Assembly (NCBI RefSeq): GCF_000225825.1
Contig: NZ_AGBX01000003.1
Span: forward strand, 62,001-126,000
Direction: 5' to 3'
Source: Brachybacterium squillarum M-6-3
GTDB taxonomy: Bacteria; Actinomycetota; Actinomycetes; Actinomycetales; Dermabacteraceae
DNA: 64,000 nucleotides
Below are positions 30,842-40,228 of the stretch, one piece after another (the first letter of the stretch is position 1; each line of letters begins with the position of its first letter). The notes below the pieces were generated by a model. It had not been told where the DNA came from. It was given only the letters and a program-made list of their open reading frames with translations, and made no database searches. A program made the translations under genes and the position numbers.

Positions 30842-32083
30842 TCAGACGGCGTGGGGGGAGGCGATGATGACGTGCTGCTCCCCGGCGATGCGGGTGAGGA
30901 TCAGCGTGGCCTTCTCGTCCCCGAAGCGGCGGGGGCGCAGCTTGCGTCGCAGCTCCTCCGGCTCCACCGCGGTGCCGCGCTTCTTGATCTCCAGCACGCC
31001 CAGGCGGTGCTCGCGCAGGTAGGCGACCAGGCGCTTGATCCCGAAGGGCATCACGTCCCGCACCGTGTAGCCGCGGGCGAAGGGGGTGTCCACGCGGCGG
31101 TCCGAGCTCAGGTAGGCGATGGTCGGATCCAGGGTGCGGGCCTCGAGGTCCGCGGCGAGACGGCCGATCAGCCCGGCCCGGATCACGGCGCCGTCCGGCT
31201 CGTACAGGTGCCCGGCGAGGGGGCCCGGCTCCGGATCGGGCAGGCCCTCGGTGCCCCGGTCCAGGCGGTGCGCGCCGCCCCGGTCGATCACCAGTGCCGA
31301 GGATGACACCCCGGCGCGGGCCAGCGGGCCGCACCACAGGGCCGCCTCCAGCACCTGACCGTGCAGGGACAGCCACTGCGCCTCGGCGTCCTCCGGCAGC
31401 GCCTCCCGCTCCACGGCCGGGCCGAGCTTCGCGCCCAGCGGACCCAGCTCCCCGTCGGTGCCCAGCCTGCGTGCGAGGTCCAGCACGGCGGACAGCGGCG
31501 GGGAGTAGTCCTCCGGATCATGGGTGCGGCGGCTCGCGCCGCGGGCGGGAGCGCGCCGCGCCGGGTCCAGCCAGACACCCTCGGTGAGGGAGGGGTCGTG
31601 CTCCTCGACGGTGCCCAGGTGCACGCCCGCGGTCGGGAAGGGCCGCAGGTTCACGGTGGCGACGGCGACCGTGAGGGGGTCGCGGTCCACGGCGCGCACG
31701 TCCAGGCCGAGCCCCGCCATCGCCATCGCATCGCCGCCGATGCCGCAGCCCAGGTCCGCCACCGAGGCGACGCCGGCCCGCTGGAAGCGCTCGGCGTGCA
31801 GGGCGGCGACGGGCAGCCGGGTCGCCTGCTCCAGGCCCTGCGCGGTGAACAGCATGGAGGCGGCGAACTCGCCGAACTTCTCGGCGCCGCTGGCGCGCAG
31901 CCTCGCCTGGGTGAGGGCGGCGGCCACCAGCTCGGGGGAGTGTCCGGCCTGCCGCAGTGCGGCGCCTTGGGCCAGGGCGTCCTGCTCCCGGTACGGCGGG
32001 AGGGAGGCCAGCAGCGCCCAGCCCTCGGGGTGGAGCAAAGGCTCGATGGCCTGCAGGTCGTCACCGGGGGCGGGGGAGGGCAT
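30842..32083 (-). CDS. Class I SAM-dependent methyltransferase with THUMP-like C-terminal domain
   Basis: A 413-residue protein. The methyltransferase core lies near 85-200: DLGCGIGGDAMAMAGLGL binds SAM, DRD follows strand 2, and WLDPARRAP is the probable catalytic region. The C-terminal part (about 300-413), with KRLVAYLREHRLGVLEIKKRG and LRPRRFGDEKATLILTRI, matches the THUMP-like domain often joined to this enzyme group. RNA is a plausible substrate, not shown. ATG 32083 has TAGGGT 7 nt before it; GTG 32092 is an alternative. Confidence 0.88.
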   Translation of the reverse strand: MPSPAPGDDLQAIEPLLHPEGWALLASLPPYREQDALAQGAALRQAGHSPELVAAALTQARLRASGAEKFGEFAASMLFTAQGLEQATRLPVAALHAERFQRAGVASVADLGCGIGGDAMAMAGLGLDVRAVDRDPLTVAVATVNLRPFPTAGVHLGTVEEHDPSLTEGVWLDPARRAPARGASRRTHDPEDYSPPLSAVLDLARRLGTDGELGPLGAKLGPAVEREALPEDAEAQWLSLHGQVLEAALWCGPLARAGVSSSALVIDRGGAHRLDRGTEGLPDPEPGPLAGHLYEPDGAVIRAGLIGRLAADLEARTLDPTIAYLSSDRRVDTPFARGYTVRDVMPFGIKRLVAYLREHRLGVLEIKKRGTAVEPEELRRKLRPRRFGDEKATLILTRIAGEQHVIIASPHAV

Positions 32084-32090
32084 GGCGGTC

Positions 32091-32096
32091 ACCCTA
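32091..32096 (-). promoter_or_regulatory. -10 element TAGGGT, leaderless promoter of the methyltransferase
   Basis: TAGGGT (minus strand) ends 7 nt before ATG 32083. Confidence 0.5.
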
Positions 32097-32193
32097 CCCG
32101 CGGGACCTGCGGCTCCCGGGCCCGGGCAGGGGACCGGGTGACGGGCGGGACGGGCCGCCCGCCACGGGAGTCAGGCGCTGGGGTGCGCGCGGG

Positions 32194-33180
32194 TCAGGCG
32201 TGGGCGTCCAGCACCAGCTTGCCGCGGGTGTGGCCCTCCTCCAGCAGCCGGTGCGCCTCGGCGATCTCGCCCAGCGGCAGCACCTGCGAGGCCTCCAGCG
32301 GGTAGGCGCCGGAACGCAGTCCCTGCACCAGGTGGTCCAGGCGGTCACGGCCCGGCGTGATGCGCGGCACGTGCACCTCGATACCGCGCTCGATCGCCGG
32401 GGCGGTGTCCGCCAGGGAGGGCAGCACGACGATGCGGCCGCCGTCGGCGAGCACGTCCAGGCTCGGGCCGAAGGTCGAGAAGTAGTGGGTGTCCAGCACG
32501 ACGTCCACGCCGCGCCCGCCGGTGGCGGCGGTGATCTCGGCCGGCCAGTCCTGCTCGTCGTAGGCGATGGGGGTGGCCCCGAGGGCGCGGATGCGCTCCG
32601 CGTTCGCCGCGCGGCCGGTGGCCCACACCTGCGCGGCCCCGGCCTCGAGCGCCATCGGGATCAGCAGCTGGCCGACGCCGCCGGCGCCGCCGTGCACCAG
32701 CACGGTCTCGCCCTCGCGGATCGCGGCATCATCCTGGATCGCGGCGATGGCGGTCAGGCCGACCAGGGCCAGCCCCGCCCAGCGGGGCAGGTCCTCGGCG
32801 GTGACCTCCCCGGGGATCGGGGCGAGGTCGTCGGCGGAGATCGCGATGACCTCGGCGGCGGTGCCGCGGCGGTCGCCCGGGGCGCGCATCCCGAACACGC
32901 GGGTGCCGGGGGCGAGGCCGCGCGCCTCCAGCTCGAACTCGTCCAGGCCGTCGCCGGAGCCGACCACCACCCCGGCCATCTCCCGGCCGGTGCCGGCGGG
33001 CAGCTCCAGATCCTTCGCCATCCCGGAGGAGCCGTCGCGGATCTTGTAGTCCAGGGGGTTCAGCCCGACGTAGGACACCTCGACCAGCACCTCCTCCGGC
33101 GCCGGGTCGGGCCGGGGGGCGTCGGTGTGCAGGGTCAGGACCTCGGGGCCGCCGAAGCGATCGAAGCGGATCTCACGCAT
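32194..33180 (-). CDS. Zinc-free NADPH:quinone reductase-type alcohol dehydrogenase
   Basis: This 328-residue medium-chain dehydrogenase belongs to the QOR group. The N-terminal GroES-like domain has YVGLNPLDYKIRDG and TGREMAGVVVGSG. The Rossmann domain has VLVHGGAGGVGQLLIPMALEAG with the AXXGVG-type NADPH motif. The Zn-binding Cys residues of alcohol dehydrogenases are absent. It probably reduces quinones or alkenals. CAGAAT lies 6 nt before ATG 33180. It is divergent from moeA1. Confidence 0.92.
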   Translation of the reverse strand: MREIRFDRFGGPEVLTLHTDAPRPDPAPEEVLVEVSYVGLNPLDYKIRDGSSGMAKDLELPAGTGREMAGVVVGSGDGLDEFELEARGLAPGTRVFGMRAPGDRRGTAAEVIAISADDLAPIPGEVTAEDLPRWAGLALVGLTAIAAIQDDAAIREGETVLVHGGAGGVGQLLIPMALEAGAAQVWATGRAANAERIRALGATPIAYDEQDWPAEITAATGGRGVDVVLDTHYFSTFGPSLDVLADGGRIVVLPSLADTAPAIERGIEVHVPRITPGRDRLDHLVQGLRSGAYPLEASQVLPLGEIAEAHRLLEEGHTRGKLVLDAHA

Positions 33181-33186
33181 GGTCCC

Positions 33187-33192
33187 ATTCTG
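33187..33192 (-). promoter_or_regulatory. -10 element CAGAAT, leaderless promoter of the quinone reductase
   Basis: CAGAAT (minus strand) ends 6 nt before ATG 33180. Confidence 0.45.
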
Positions 33193-33364
33193 CACCCGGG
33201 AGCCGAGGGGTGGGGGAGGCCCCGCGGGACGGCTTGACCGGGCGGGGGACGCAGGAGCGAGCAGCGGCAGGTGGCGACGGGATGCGACGGTGGAGAGTCC
33301 CGGCCCTGCCCAGCGTGCCCGTGCGAAGATGCCAGCACTGTCCCCGTGCGCCGAGGAGGAGCCG

Positions 33365-34549
33365 ATGCGCCCCGAGCGACCCGACCCCTGGGCCTGGCGC
33401 GCACGGCTGCTCGACCACCTCGCCGTCGCCCCGCGCCGGGAGACCGTCGCGCTCGCCGCCGCCCGCGGCCGGCTGCTGGCCACGCCGCTACTGGCCCCCG
33501 ATCCGCTGCCCGCGCACCCCGTCGCCGCGATGGACGGCTTCGCCGTGCGTCACGCGGACCTCGGCTGCGAGCCGCTGGAGGTCGCCGCCGAGCTGCCCGC
33601 CCGGCCGGGGGTCCCGGCGCCGCTGCCGCCCGGCACCGCCGCCCGCATCATGACCGGCGCCCCGATCCCCGCCGGCGCCGACACGGTCGTGCCCGTCGAG
33701 GACAGCGACGCCCGCCCCACCGGTCCGGCCCCCCGCCGGGTGCGGCTGCGGGAGACGCCGCGCGGACGGCACGTGCGCACCGCGGGGGAGGAGGTGTCCC
33801 GCGGGCAGGTGCTCGCCGAGGCCGGGGACCGCGTCGGCGCCGGACTGCTGGGCCTGGCCGCGACCCTCGGCATCACCACCCTGCCCGTCTGGGCGCGGCC
33901 CCGCCTCACCGTCGTCGCCACCGGCGACGAGCTGAGCGGCGAGGAGGTCCCGGGGGCGGTGCGCGAGTCCAACGGGGCGATGCTGCGCGCCGTGCTCGAG
34001 GCCGAGGGCGCCGCCGTGCGCACCCTGCGCAGCGGCGACGACCCCGATCAGCTCCACCGCGTGCTCGACGGGGCTGCCCGGGGCGCCGACCTGGTGGTCA
34101 CCACCGGCGGCATCAGCCAGGGCGCCGTCGACGTGGTCAAGGCGGCCCTCGGCCCCCGCGGCACCGGCACCTCCCGCTTCGTGCACCTGGCCCTGCGCCC
34201 CGGCGGCCCCCAGGGCGCCGGCACCCTGCCCGGCCCGTCCGGCACCACGGTGCCCGTCGTGCACCTGCCCGGCACCCCCGTCGGGGCGCTCGTGGGGGCG
34301 CAGCTCTTCGTGCGGCCGCTGCTGCCCGGCGCCGACGCCCGCCCGCGGCGCGTCGACCTCACCGGCACGCTGCCCGAGATCCGACCCGGCACCACCACGG
34401 CCCTGCCCGGACGCCTCCGCCTCGGCGCCGACGGTCGCGAGGCGGTGGAGATCCTCGAGGGCAGCCGCCTGGCGCCGTACGGCCGTGCCGAGATGGTGGT
34501 GCTGCTGGAGGGTCAGGAGCGCGGCAGCGCGCTCGCGATCCGGCTCTGA
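33365..34549 (+). CDS. moeA: Molybdopterin molybdenumtransferase MoeA (first copy)
   Basis: This 394-residue enzyme inserts molybdate into adenylylated molybdopterin. Motifs are PVAAMDGFAVRHADL, IMTGAPIPAGADTVVPVED, VATGDEL, RESNGAML and TTGGISQGAVDVVK, including the acidic residue of the last motif. The C-terminal domain (about 325-394) closes with the usual LEGSRL. GAGGAGGA lies 4-12 nt before ATG 33365. It is separate from the main Moco cluster, which has another MoeA at 44343. Confidence 0.95.
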   Translation: MRPERPDPWAWRARLLDHLAVAPRRETVALAAARGRLLATPLLAPDPLPAHPVAAMDGFAVRHADLGCEPLEVAAELPARPGVPAPLPPGTAARIMTGAPIPAGADTVVPVEDSDARPTGPAPRRVRLRETPRGRHVRTAGEEVSRGQVLAEAGDRVGAGLLGLAATLGITTLPVWARPRLTVVATGDELSGEEVPGAVRESNGAMLRAVLEAEGAAVRTLRSGDDPDQLHRVLDGAARGADLVVTTGGISQGAVDVVKAALGPRGTGTSRFVHLALRPGGPQGAGTLPGPSGTTVPVVHLPGTPVGALVGAQLFVRPLLPGADARPRRVDLTGTLPEIRPGTTTALPGRLRLGADGREAVEILEGSRLAPYGRAEMVVLLEGQERGSALAIRL

Positions 34550-34611
34550 CCTCGGCACCTCTGCCCTGGGTCATCCCGCGCGATCCCCAGGCAACCCCGG
34601 GGCGCCGCCCC

Positions 34612-34617
34612 TAGAGT
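34612..34617 (+). promoter_or_regulatory. -10 element TAGAGT, leaderless promoter of the PH-type membrane gene
   Basis: TAGAGT ends 6 nt before ATG 34624. Confidence 0.5.
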
Positions 34618-34623
34618 GGATCC

Positions 34624-35286
34624 ATGCCCTTCAGCCCCTCCGCTCCCGCCCCCGACCCGGGCGGCCGGGTGACCCTCCGACCCCGCAGCGCCCTGGTGAT
34701 CTGCGTGCTCGCCGCCGTGGTGGCGCTCGCGCTCTCCGCGGAGGCGGTGATCGCGACCGGCTGGGCCGGGGTGGCGCTGCTGCCCCTGCCGCTGTTCCTG
34801 CTCGCCGGGGTGTGGGCCCTGCTGTGGGCGCCCTGCCTGGTGATCGACGACGATCACGTGGAGGTGCGGAACATCCTGCGCATCCACCGGGTGCCCTTCG
34901 CCGCGATCGAGCGGGTGCGGCTCGGTTCGATGCTGCGTCTCGACGTGCGGGGCGCCGAGGGCGAGGAGCGGACGATCACGGCGTGGAACGCGCCGGGGCT
35001 GCCGCGGGACACCCCCTGGCGGCGGCGCGACACCGGGCACGGCGAGGCCCCCCGGGGCGCCCGGGAGCGGCGCCGGGAACGGCCCAGCGCCGAGCAGCGC
35101 CTGCTACGGGACCAGCAGGCGAGCCCCTCGGCCTTGCTCGGACGCCGGATGGACGCCTGGGAGAACCGCGCAGGCACGAGCACCGGCACGGACGCCGCGC
35201 CACCATCGACCACCCGCCCGCACGTCGAGGTGCTCGCCGTCCTCGGGGCGGCCACCGCCCTGCTGGCGGTGCGACTGCTCGTCTGA
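34624..35286 (+). CDS. Membrane protein with PH-like domain
   Basis: The predicted product is 220 residues. Two hydrophobic helices at about 25-45 and 48-70 precede a bacterial PH-like stretch (LVIDDDHVEVRNILRIHRVPFAAIERVRLG). A charged, Arg-rich region (about 125-165) and a C-terminal hydrophobic helix (about 200-220) follow. The function is unknown. The start is supported by TAGAGT 6 nt upstream. Confidence 0.75.
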   Translation: MPFSPSAPAPDPGGRVTLRPRSALVICVLAAVVALALSAEAVIATGWAGVALLPLPLFLLAGVWALLWAPCLVIDDDHVEVRNILRIHRVPFAAIERVRLGSMLRLDVRGAEGEERTITAWNAPGLPRDTPWRRRDTGHGEAPRGARERRRERPSAEQRLLRDQQASPSALLGRRMDAWENRAGTSTGTDAAPPSTTRPHVEVLAVLGAATALLAVRLLV

Positions 35287-35302
35287 GTCCCCCCGAGACA
35301 GG

Positions 35303-35340
35303 GACGGGGCCCCTCCGCCGTGCGGCGGAGGGGCCCCGTC
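35303..35340. terminator. Strong bidirectional terminator, 18-bp perfect stem
   Basis: GACGGGGC-type arms 35303-35320 and 35323-35340 form a perfect 18-bp stem with a 2-nt loop, with partial pairing further out. It lies between the convergent PH-type gene and dppA. Confidence 0.88.
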
Positions 35341-35358
35341 CTGTGGGTCCGGGTGGGA

Positions 35359-37083
35359 TCAGGAGCTGATGCCGACCTGGGTCCAGTCCGGGTACTCGAA
35401 CAGGTGCGCCCCGAAGTTCACGATGCCCTCCTTGACGCCCCACACCTCGGGGGTCGCGTAGAAGGGGATCACCGTGTACGACTCGGCCTGCACGGTGGAG
35501 AACTCGTTGGCGAGCTCCTGCCGGGCGGCGTCGTCGAACTCGGCCTGGATCTGCGAGTCGAGATCCGCGAGGCGGTCGTCCGAGTAGTTGGTGTAGTTCT
35601 GCTGCGAGTCCACCGGGGTGTAGATGTTGGTGGAGCTCGTCTCCGGGAAGGGCGTGCCGACCCAGGAGAAGGTGACCATGTCGAAGGCCTTCGGGTTCAC
35701 GTACTCGTCGAAGTAGGCGTCGCCGGGAACCTCCTGGATCTCGACGGTGACGCCGAGGGCGCTCAGGTTCGTCATCACCTGGTTGGCACGGTCCGCGTTC
35801 GACTTGGTCTCGGCGGGGACCACGATGCCCAGGGTGAGGGTCTCCCCGTCCTTGGTGCGGCTCTCACCCTCCAGGGTCCAACCGGCCTCGTCGAGCAGGG
35901 CGCCGGCGGCGTCCGCGTCGAAGGTCAGGCCGCCGAAGGAGTCGGCATAGCCCTCCTGGCCGGGCATGTAGATGAAGTTGTCGTTCAGCACCACCGGGGC
36001 GCCGAGCGGCTCCACCACGGCCCGACCGACGGCGTCGCGGTCCACGCCGCGGGCGATGGCCTCACGCACCAGGGGATCGGCCAGGGCGCCGTTGCCGCCC
36101 TCCACGTTCAGCGTGAGGTGGGTCCAGGTGAGGCCGTTGGTGCGCTGGATGGTCGCATCCGAGCGGCCCTCAGCCTGGGAGAGCACGTCGCCGGTGCCGA
36201 TGTTCAGGATGTCGATCTCGCCGTTGGCGAAGGACTGGGGCTGGGTGGTCTGCTCCACCACGCGGTAGACGATCGACTCGAGCTTGGGGGCGCGGCCCCA
36301 CCAGTTCTCGTTCGGCACCAGGGTGACCACGCCGCCGGTCTGGTCGAGGCTGTCCACCTTGAAGGGGCCCTTGGAGGGGGTCGGGGTGTCCACGTGGCCC
36401 TCGTTCCAGGTGTCCACGTCCCCGGAGATCGAGGCGGGCACGTCCGGGTGCAGCAGGGTGATCCAGTCGACGAAGGGCTCGGCGAAAACCATCTCGGCGG
36501 TGTACTCGTCGTCGGTCTGGGTGATCGACTCGATCTTGTCCCAGCCGGTGGTGGTCGCCACCTGGTAGTCCTCGTTCGAGCCGTTGCAAGCCTGCCAGAA
36601 GGAGATCAGGTCGTCGATGACGATCGGGGAGCCGTCCTCCCAGACGGCATCGGGGTTCAGGCTCAGCGCCACGGTCTGCGGGTCCTCGCTGGTCAGCTCC
36701 GCGGAGGCGATGTAGTCGGGGTTGATGCTCGCCTCGCCGTCCGCGCTCATCAGGATGAAGAGCGCTTCGGAGCCGCCGCCCATGGGGCCGAGCACGTCGG
36801 AGAGGTCGGCCAGCGCGCCGTCGGCGTGCTGGTACACCCAGTTGTTCGGGAGCTGGTTCACCGCGCGGGTCAGGGTGCCGCCCTCGGGCACGTCCGCGTA
36901 GTCCATGCTCTCCCAGCCGGTGTTGGGCAGGTCGCCCTGCGCCTCGGCGGCGGCGTCGTTGTCGGCGGCGGCCTGGGAGGCCTGCTCCTCGGCGGACTGC
37001 TGGCCGCAGGCGGCGAGGGCGGCGGCGCTGCCCACGACGCCGGTGCCGGCGAGGAACAGTCGGCGGGTGCTCGTGATCTTCAT
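35359..37083 (-). CDS. dppA: Oligopeptide/dipeptide ABC transporter substrate-binding lipoprotein
   Basis: This 574-residue extracytoplasmic solute-binding protein is of the family 5 type. A signal peptide with basic start (TSTRR) and lipobox LAAC (Cys near residue 26) anchors it to the membrane. The mature protein shows the family 5 region GGVVTLVPNENWWGRAPKLESIVYRVV split across the middle, and LVREAIARGVDRDAV. It is the last gene of the dpp operon, 30 nt after the ATPase stop, with GAGGAA as RBS. The ligand is probably a peptide; nickel or another solute is possible. Confidence 0.93.
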   Translation of the reverse strand: MKITSTRRLFLAGTGVVGSAAALAACGQQSAEEQASQAAADNDAAAEAQGDLPNTGWESMDYADVPEGGTLTRAVNQLPNNWVYQHADGALADLSDVLGPMGGGSEALFILMSADGEASINPDYIASAELTSEDPQTVALSLNPDAVWEDGSPIVIDDLISFWQACNGSNEDYQVATTTGWDKIESITQTDDEYTAEMVFAEPFVDWITLLHPDVPASISGDVDTWNEGHVDTPTPSKGPFKVDSLDQTGGVVTLVPNENWWGRAPKLESIVYRVVEQTTQPQSFANGEIDILNIGTGDVLSQAEGRSDATIQRTNGLTWTHLTLNVEGGNGALADPLVREAIARGVDRDAVGRAVVEPLGAPVVLNDNFIYMPGQEGYADSFGGLTFDADAAGALLDEAGWTLEGESRTKDGETLTLGIVVPAETKSNADRANQVMTNLSALGVTVEIQEVPGDAYFDEYVNPKAFDMVTFSWVGTPFPETSSTNIYTPVDSQQNYTNYSDDRLADLDSQIQAEFDDAARQELANEFSTVQAESYTVIPFYATPEVWGVKEGIVNFGAHLFEYPDWTQVGISS

Positions 37084-37113
37084 GGGGGATTCCTCTTCCT
37101 GGTGGGGACGTCG

Positions 37114-39210
37114 TCAGGGGGTGACGGACGGTTGGGGGGCGGCGTCGACGGTGTCGAGCCGGTCGATGGAGTCCACGTGGTGGCAGGCCACCCGCGAGGC
37201 TCCGTGGCGGACGGGGGTCGGGTCCTCGCCGTGGCAACGGCCGCGACGCTCCTCGTCGAGCAGCGGCAGCAGCGGGCAGCGGGAGGCGAAGTTGCAGCCC
37301 GGGATGTCCTCCGTGGGGCTGGGCTGGTCGCCGGTCAGCAGGATCCGGCGGCGGCTGCGCTCGGTCACCGGATCGGGGACCGGCACGGCGCTCATCAGGG
37401 CCCGGGTGTAGGGGTGGCGGGCCTTCTCGTAGACCTCGGCGACGGGGCCGTACTCGACGATGCGACCGAGGTACATCACGGCGATGGTGTCGGCGATCTC
37501 GCGGACGATCGCGAGGTCGTGGGCGACGAACAGGTAGGACAGCCCGAGGCGGTCGCGCAGGTCCTCCAGCAGGTTGATCACCCCGGCCTGCACGGACACG
37601 TCGAGCGCGGAGACCGGTTCGTCCAGCACCAGCACCTTCGGCTCGGTGATCAGCGCCCGGGCGATGCCGATGCGCTGGCGCTGCCCCCCGGAGAACTCGT
37701 GGGGGTAGCGGTCGGCCATCTCGGGTTCGAGACCCACCAGCTCCAGCATCTCCCCGATGCGGCGGTCGCGCTCCTGGCGCGGCACCTTGTGCACGGTGAG
37801 GGGTTCGCAGATGATCTCGCCCACCGGGAGGCGGGGGTCGACGGCGGCCATCGGGTCCTGGAAGACGATCTGCACGTCCTTGCGCAGGGCCAGGCGGCTC
37901 TTCTTGTCGAGCGTGGAGACGTCCTTGCCGGCCACCACCAGGGAGCCGGACTGCGGGGGCACCAGCTCCATCAGCTCAAGGCTGGTGGTGGACTTGCCGG
38001 AGCCGGACTCGCCGACCAGGCCGAGAGTCTGGCCGGGCTGCACCTCGAAGTCGACCCCGTCGACCGCCTTCACGGTGCCCACCACGCGGCGGAACACGGC
38101 GCCGCGGTACAGGGGGAAGTGCCGCACCAGGCCCTCGGCGGCGACGATCGGCCCGGCGTCCTCCCGGACCGCGACCTCGCGCTGCTCGGGTTCGGGGCGG
38201 GGGAAGACGTCCTCGGGGCGGAGGGTGCCCGCGGCGATCTCCTCGGCGCGGTGGCAGGCCACGGCGCGGCCGTCGCCGAAACGCGCCTCCAGTTCCGGCT
38301 CCTCCGCGCGGCAGCGGTCCACCGCCGCGGGGCAGCGCTCAGCGAAGGGACAGCCGACCAGCGGCTTGGCGAGGTTCGGCGGGCGCCCCTCCAGGGGCAC
38401 CAGGCGCTGCTCGCCCGCGGTCAGCATGTTCGGCACCGAGCGCAGCAGACCCATCGTGTAGGGCATGTGCGGGGCCGCGAAGATCTCGTCCACGCCGGAG
38501 GTCTCCACCAGCTTCCCGGCGTACATCACCGCGACCCGGTCGACGTTGCCCGCGACCACGCCGAGGTCATGGGTGATCAGCACGACCGCGGCGCCGGTGA
38601 CCTCCTTGGCGGTCTGCAGCACCTCGAGCACCTGCGCCTGGATGGTGACGTCCAGGGCGGTGGTGGGCTCGTCGGCGATGATCAGCGAGGGGTCGTTCGC
38701 CATCGCGATGGCGATCATGGCCCGCTGGCGCATGCCGCCGGAGAACTCGTGGGGGAAGGCCTTCAGGCGGCGTTCGGCGCCGGGGATGCCGACCAGCTCC
38801 AGCAGCTCCACGGCCCGCTTGTGGGCGCTGTCCGCCCGCAGCCCCTTGTGGTGCAGGTGCAGGGCCTCCTCGATCTGCTGGCCCACCGTGTAGACGGGGG
38901 TCAGGGCGGAGAGGGGGTCCTGGAAGATCATCGAGATCTGGTCGCCGCGCAGGGCGGAGAGCTCCCGGTCGGTCATGCCCAGCAGGGACTGGCCGCGGAA
39001 TCGGAGGTCGCCCTCGATGCGGGCCGAGGTGGGCAGCAGGCCCATCACGGCGAGGGAGGAGACGGACTTGCCGGAGCCGGACTCGCCGACGATCCCGAGG
39101 AACTCGCCCTCGTCGACGCGGTAGTCCACGCCGCGCACGGCCCGGACGTCGCCGGAGGTGCTCGGGAAGGTGACGGTCAGGTCCTTCACCTGCAGCAGGG
39201 GCTCAGGCAC
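37114..39210 (-). CDS. Fused dipeptide ABC transporter ATPase (DppD-DppF)
   Basis: This 698-residue protein carries two ATPase domains in one chain. The first (about 1-330) has Walker A GESGSGKS, signature FSGGMRQR and Walker B IIADEPTTALD. The second (about 345-660) has GESGSGKS, FSGGQRQR and VLDEPVSALD. Each is followed by the oligopeptide-transporter C-terminal region with a Cys-rich segment (CPFAERCPAAVDRC; CNFASRCPL). GTG 39210 overlaps the end of dppC by 8 bp. Domain order matches DppD then DppF. Confidence 0.95.
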   Translation of the reverse strand: MPEPLLQVKDLTVTFPSTSGDVRAVRGVDYRVDEGEFLGIVGESGSGKSVSSLAVMGLLPTSARIEGDLRFRGQSLLGMTDRELSALRGDQISMIFQDPLSALTPVYTVGQQIEEALHLHHKGLRADSAHKRAVELLELVGIPGAERRLKAFPHEFSGGMRQRAMIAIAMANDPSLIIADEPTTALDVTIQAQVLEVLQTAKEVTGAAVVLITHDLGVVAGNVDRVAVMYAGKLVETSGVDEIFAAPHMPYTMGLLRSVPNMLTAGEQRLVPLEGRPPNLAKPLVGCPFAERCPAAVDRCRAEEPELEARFGDGRAVACHRAEEIAAGTLRPEDVFPRPEPEQREVAVREDAGPIVAAEGLVRHFPLYRGAVFRRVVGTVKAVDGVDFEVQPGQTLGLVGESGSGKSTTSLELMELVPPQSGSLVVAGKDVSTLDKKSRLALRKDVQIVFQDPMAAVDPRLPVGEIICEPLTVHKVPRQERDRRIGEMLELVGLEPEMADRYPHEFSGGQRQRIGIARALITEPKVLVLDEPVSALDVSVQAGVINLLEDLRDRLGLSYLFVAHDLAIVREIADTIAVMYLGRIVEYGPVAEVYEKARHPYTRALMSAVPVPDPVTERSRRRILLTGDQPSPTEDIPGCNFASRCPLLPLLDEERRGRCHGEDPTPVRHGASRVACHHVDSIDRLDTVDAAPQPSVTP

Positions 39211-40219
39211 GGTTCACCTCGCTGGTGGGGTCGATGGCGTCGCGCAGGGCGTCGCCGACCAGGGCGACGCCGGTCAGCAGGGCGACGAGGAAGCCGGCCG
39301 GGATCACGAACAGCCAGGGGCGGGAGACGGCGGCGCCGGTGCCGTCCTGGAGCAGGGTGCCCAGGGAGACGGCGGGGGCCTGGATGCCGAGGCCGAAGAA
39401 GGACAGGGAGGTCTCGGCGAGGATCGCCATCGCGACGCCGAGGGCCGCGTCGATGATCAGCAGCGAAGCGACGTTCGGGATGATGTGGCGCCGCAGGATC
39501 GCGAGGGTGCCCACCCCCATGAAGCGGGCCGCCTTGACGTACTCGCGCTCCTTCAGCGACTTCGTCTGGTTCTTCACGATCTGGGCCATGATCATCCAGC
39601 TGAACAGGCCGATCGCGATGACCAGCAGCAGCCAGGAGGGCATGAAGCCGATCCACTGCAGCCATTCGGGCAGGGTCTCCGGCGTCGCGAGTGCGGGGGA
39701 GATGATCATCAACATGTAGAAGACCGGCAGCACCAGCAGCAGGTTGATCAGCGAGTTGGTGAGGGTCTCGAAGATGCCGCCCAGGTACCCCGCGAGGGAG
39801 CCCAGGAATGCGGCGACCAGGGTGGCCAGGGGCGCCGCCAGGAAGCCGATCAGCAGGGACATGCGCAGGGCCTCGGTCATGGAGGCGTAGAGGTCCATGC
39901 CGATCGCGTCGGTGCCGAAGTAGTGCTGCGCGCTCGGCGGGGAGTTGAAGCTGTAGGGGTCCGCCTGGTTCAGCTCGTACACGTTGATCAGGTCCCCGAA
40001 CAGGGCGAACAGCACGATCAGCAGGACGATCACGCCGCCGATCCAGAAGTTCGGCTTGGTGCGCAGGCGGCGCAGCACCAGGCGAGAGCGGGAGACCGGA
40101 CGATAGGGCTTGTCCTCCTGCCGGCGACGGTTGCGCTTCTGGTGCCGGGCGAGGCCCGCGGTGGGCTCGAGGTCCTCGGCGAGGTCCCCGGCGCGGTCGG
40201 CCGGGGGCGTGGTGGACAT
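39203..40219 (-). CDS. dppC: Dipeptide ABC transporter permease, DppC type
   Basis: A 338-residue inner-membrane permease. Residues 1-50 are charged and cytoplasmic, followed by six helices. The DppC features are FGTDAIGMDLYASMTEALRMSL and the EAA loop KEREYVKAARFMGVGTLAILRRHIIPN that docks the ATPase. It follows dppB by 9 nt and overlaps the ATPase gene by 8 bp. ATG 40219 is used; a TTG at 40225 is an alternative. Confidence 0.95.
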   Translation of the reverse strand: MSTTPPADRAGDLAEDLEPTAGLARHQKRNRRRQEDKPYRPVSRSRLVLRRLRTKPNFWIGGVIVLLIVLFALFGDLINVYELNQADPYSFNSPPSAQHYFGTDAIGMDLYASMTEALRMSLLIGFLAAPLATLVAAFLGSLAGYLGGIFETLTNSLINLLLVLPVFYMLMIISPALATPETLPEWLQWIGFMPSWLLLVIAIGLFSWMIMAQIVKNQTKSLKEREYVKAARFMGVGTLAILRRHIIPNVASLLIIDAALGVAMAILAETSLSFFGLGIQAPAVSLGTLLQDGTGAAVSRPWLFVIPAGFLVALLTGVALVGDALRDAIDPTSEVNRA

Positions 40220-40228
40220 CGTCAAGGC

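Noticed and set aside
35320-39456. A plus-strand open frame of nearly 1,400 codons opposite the dpp genes
   Set aside because: The minus strand encodes an intact ABC operon; the plus-strand product is low-complexity Gly/His/Val-rich.
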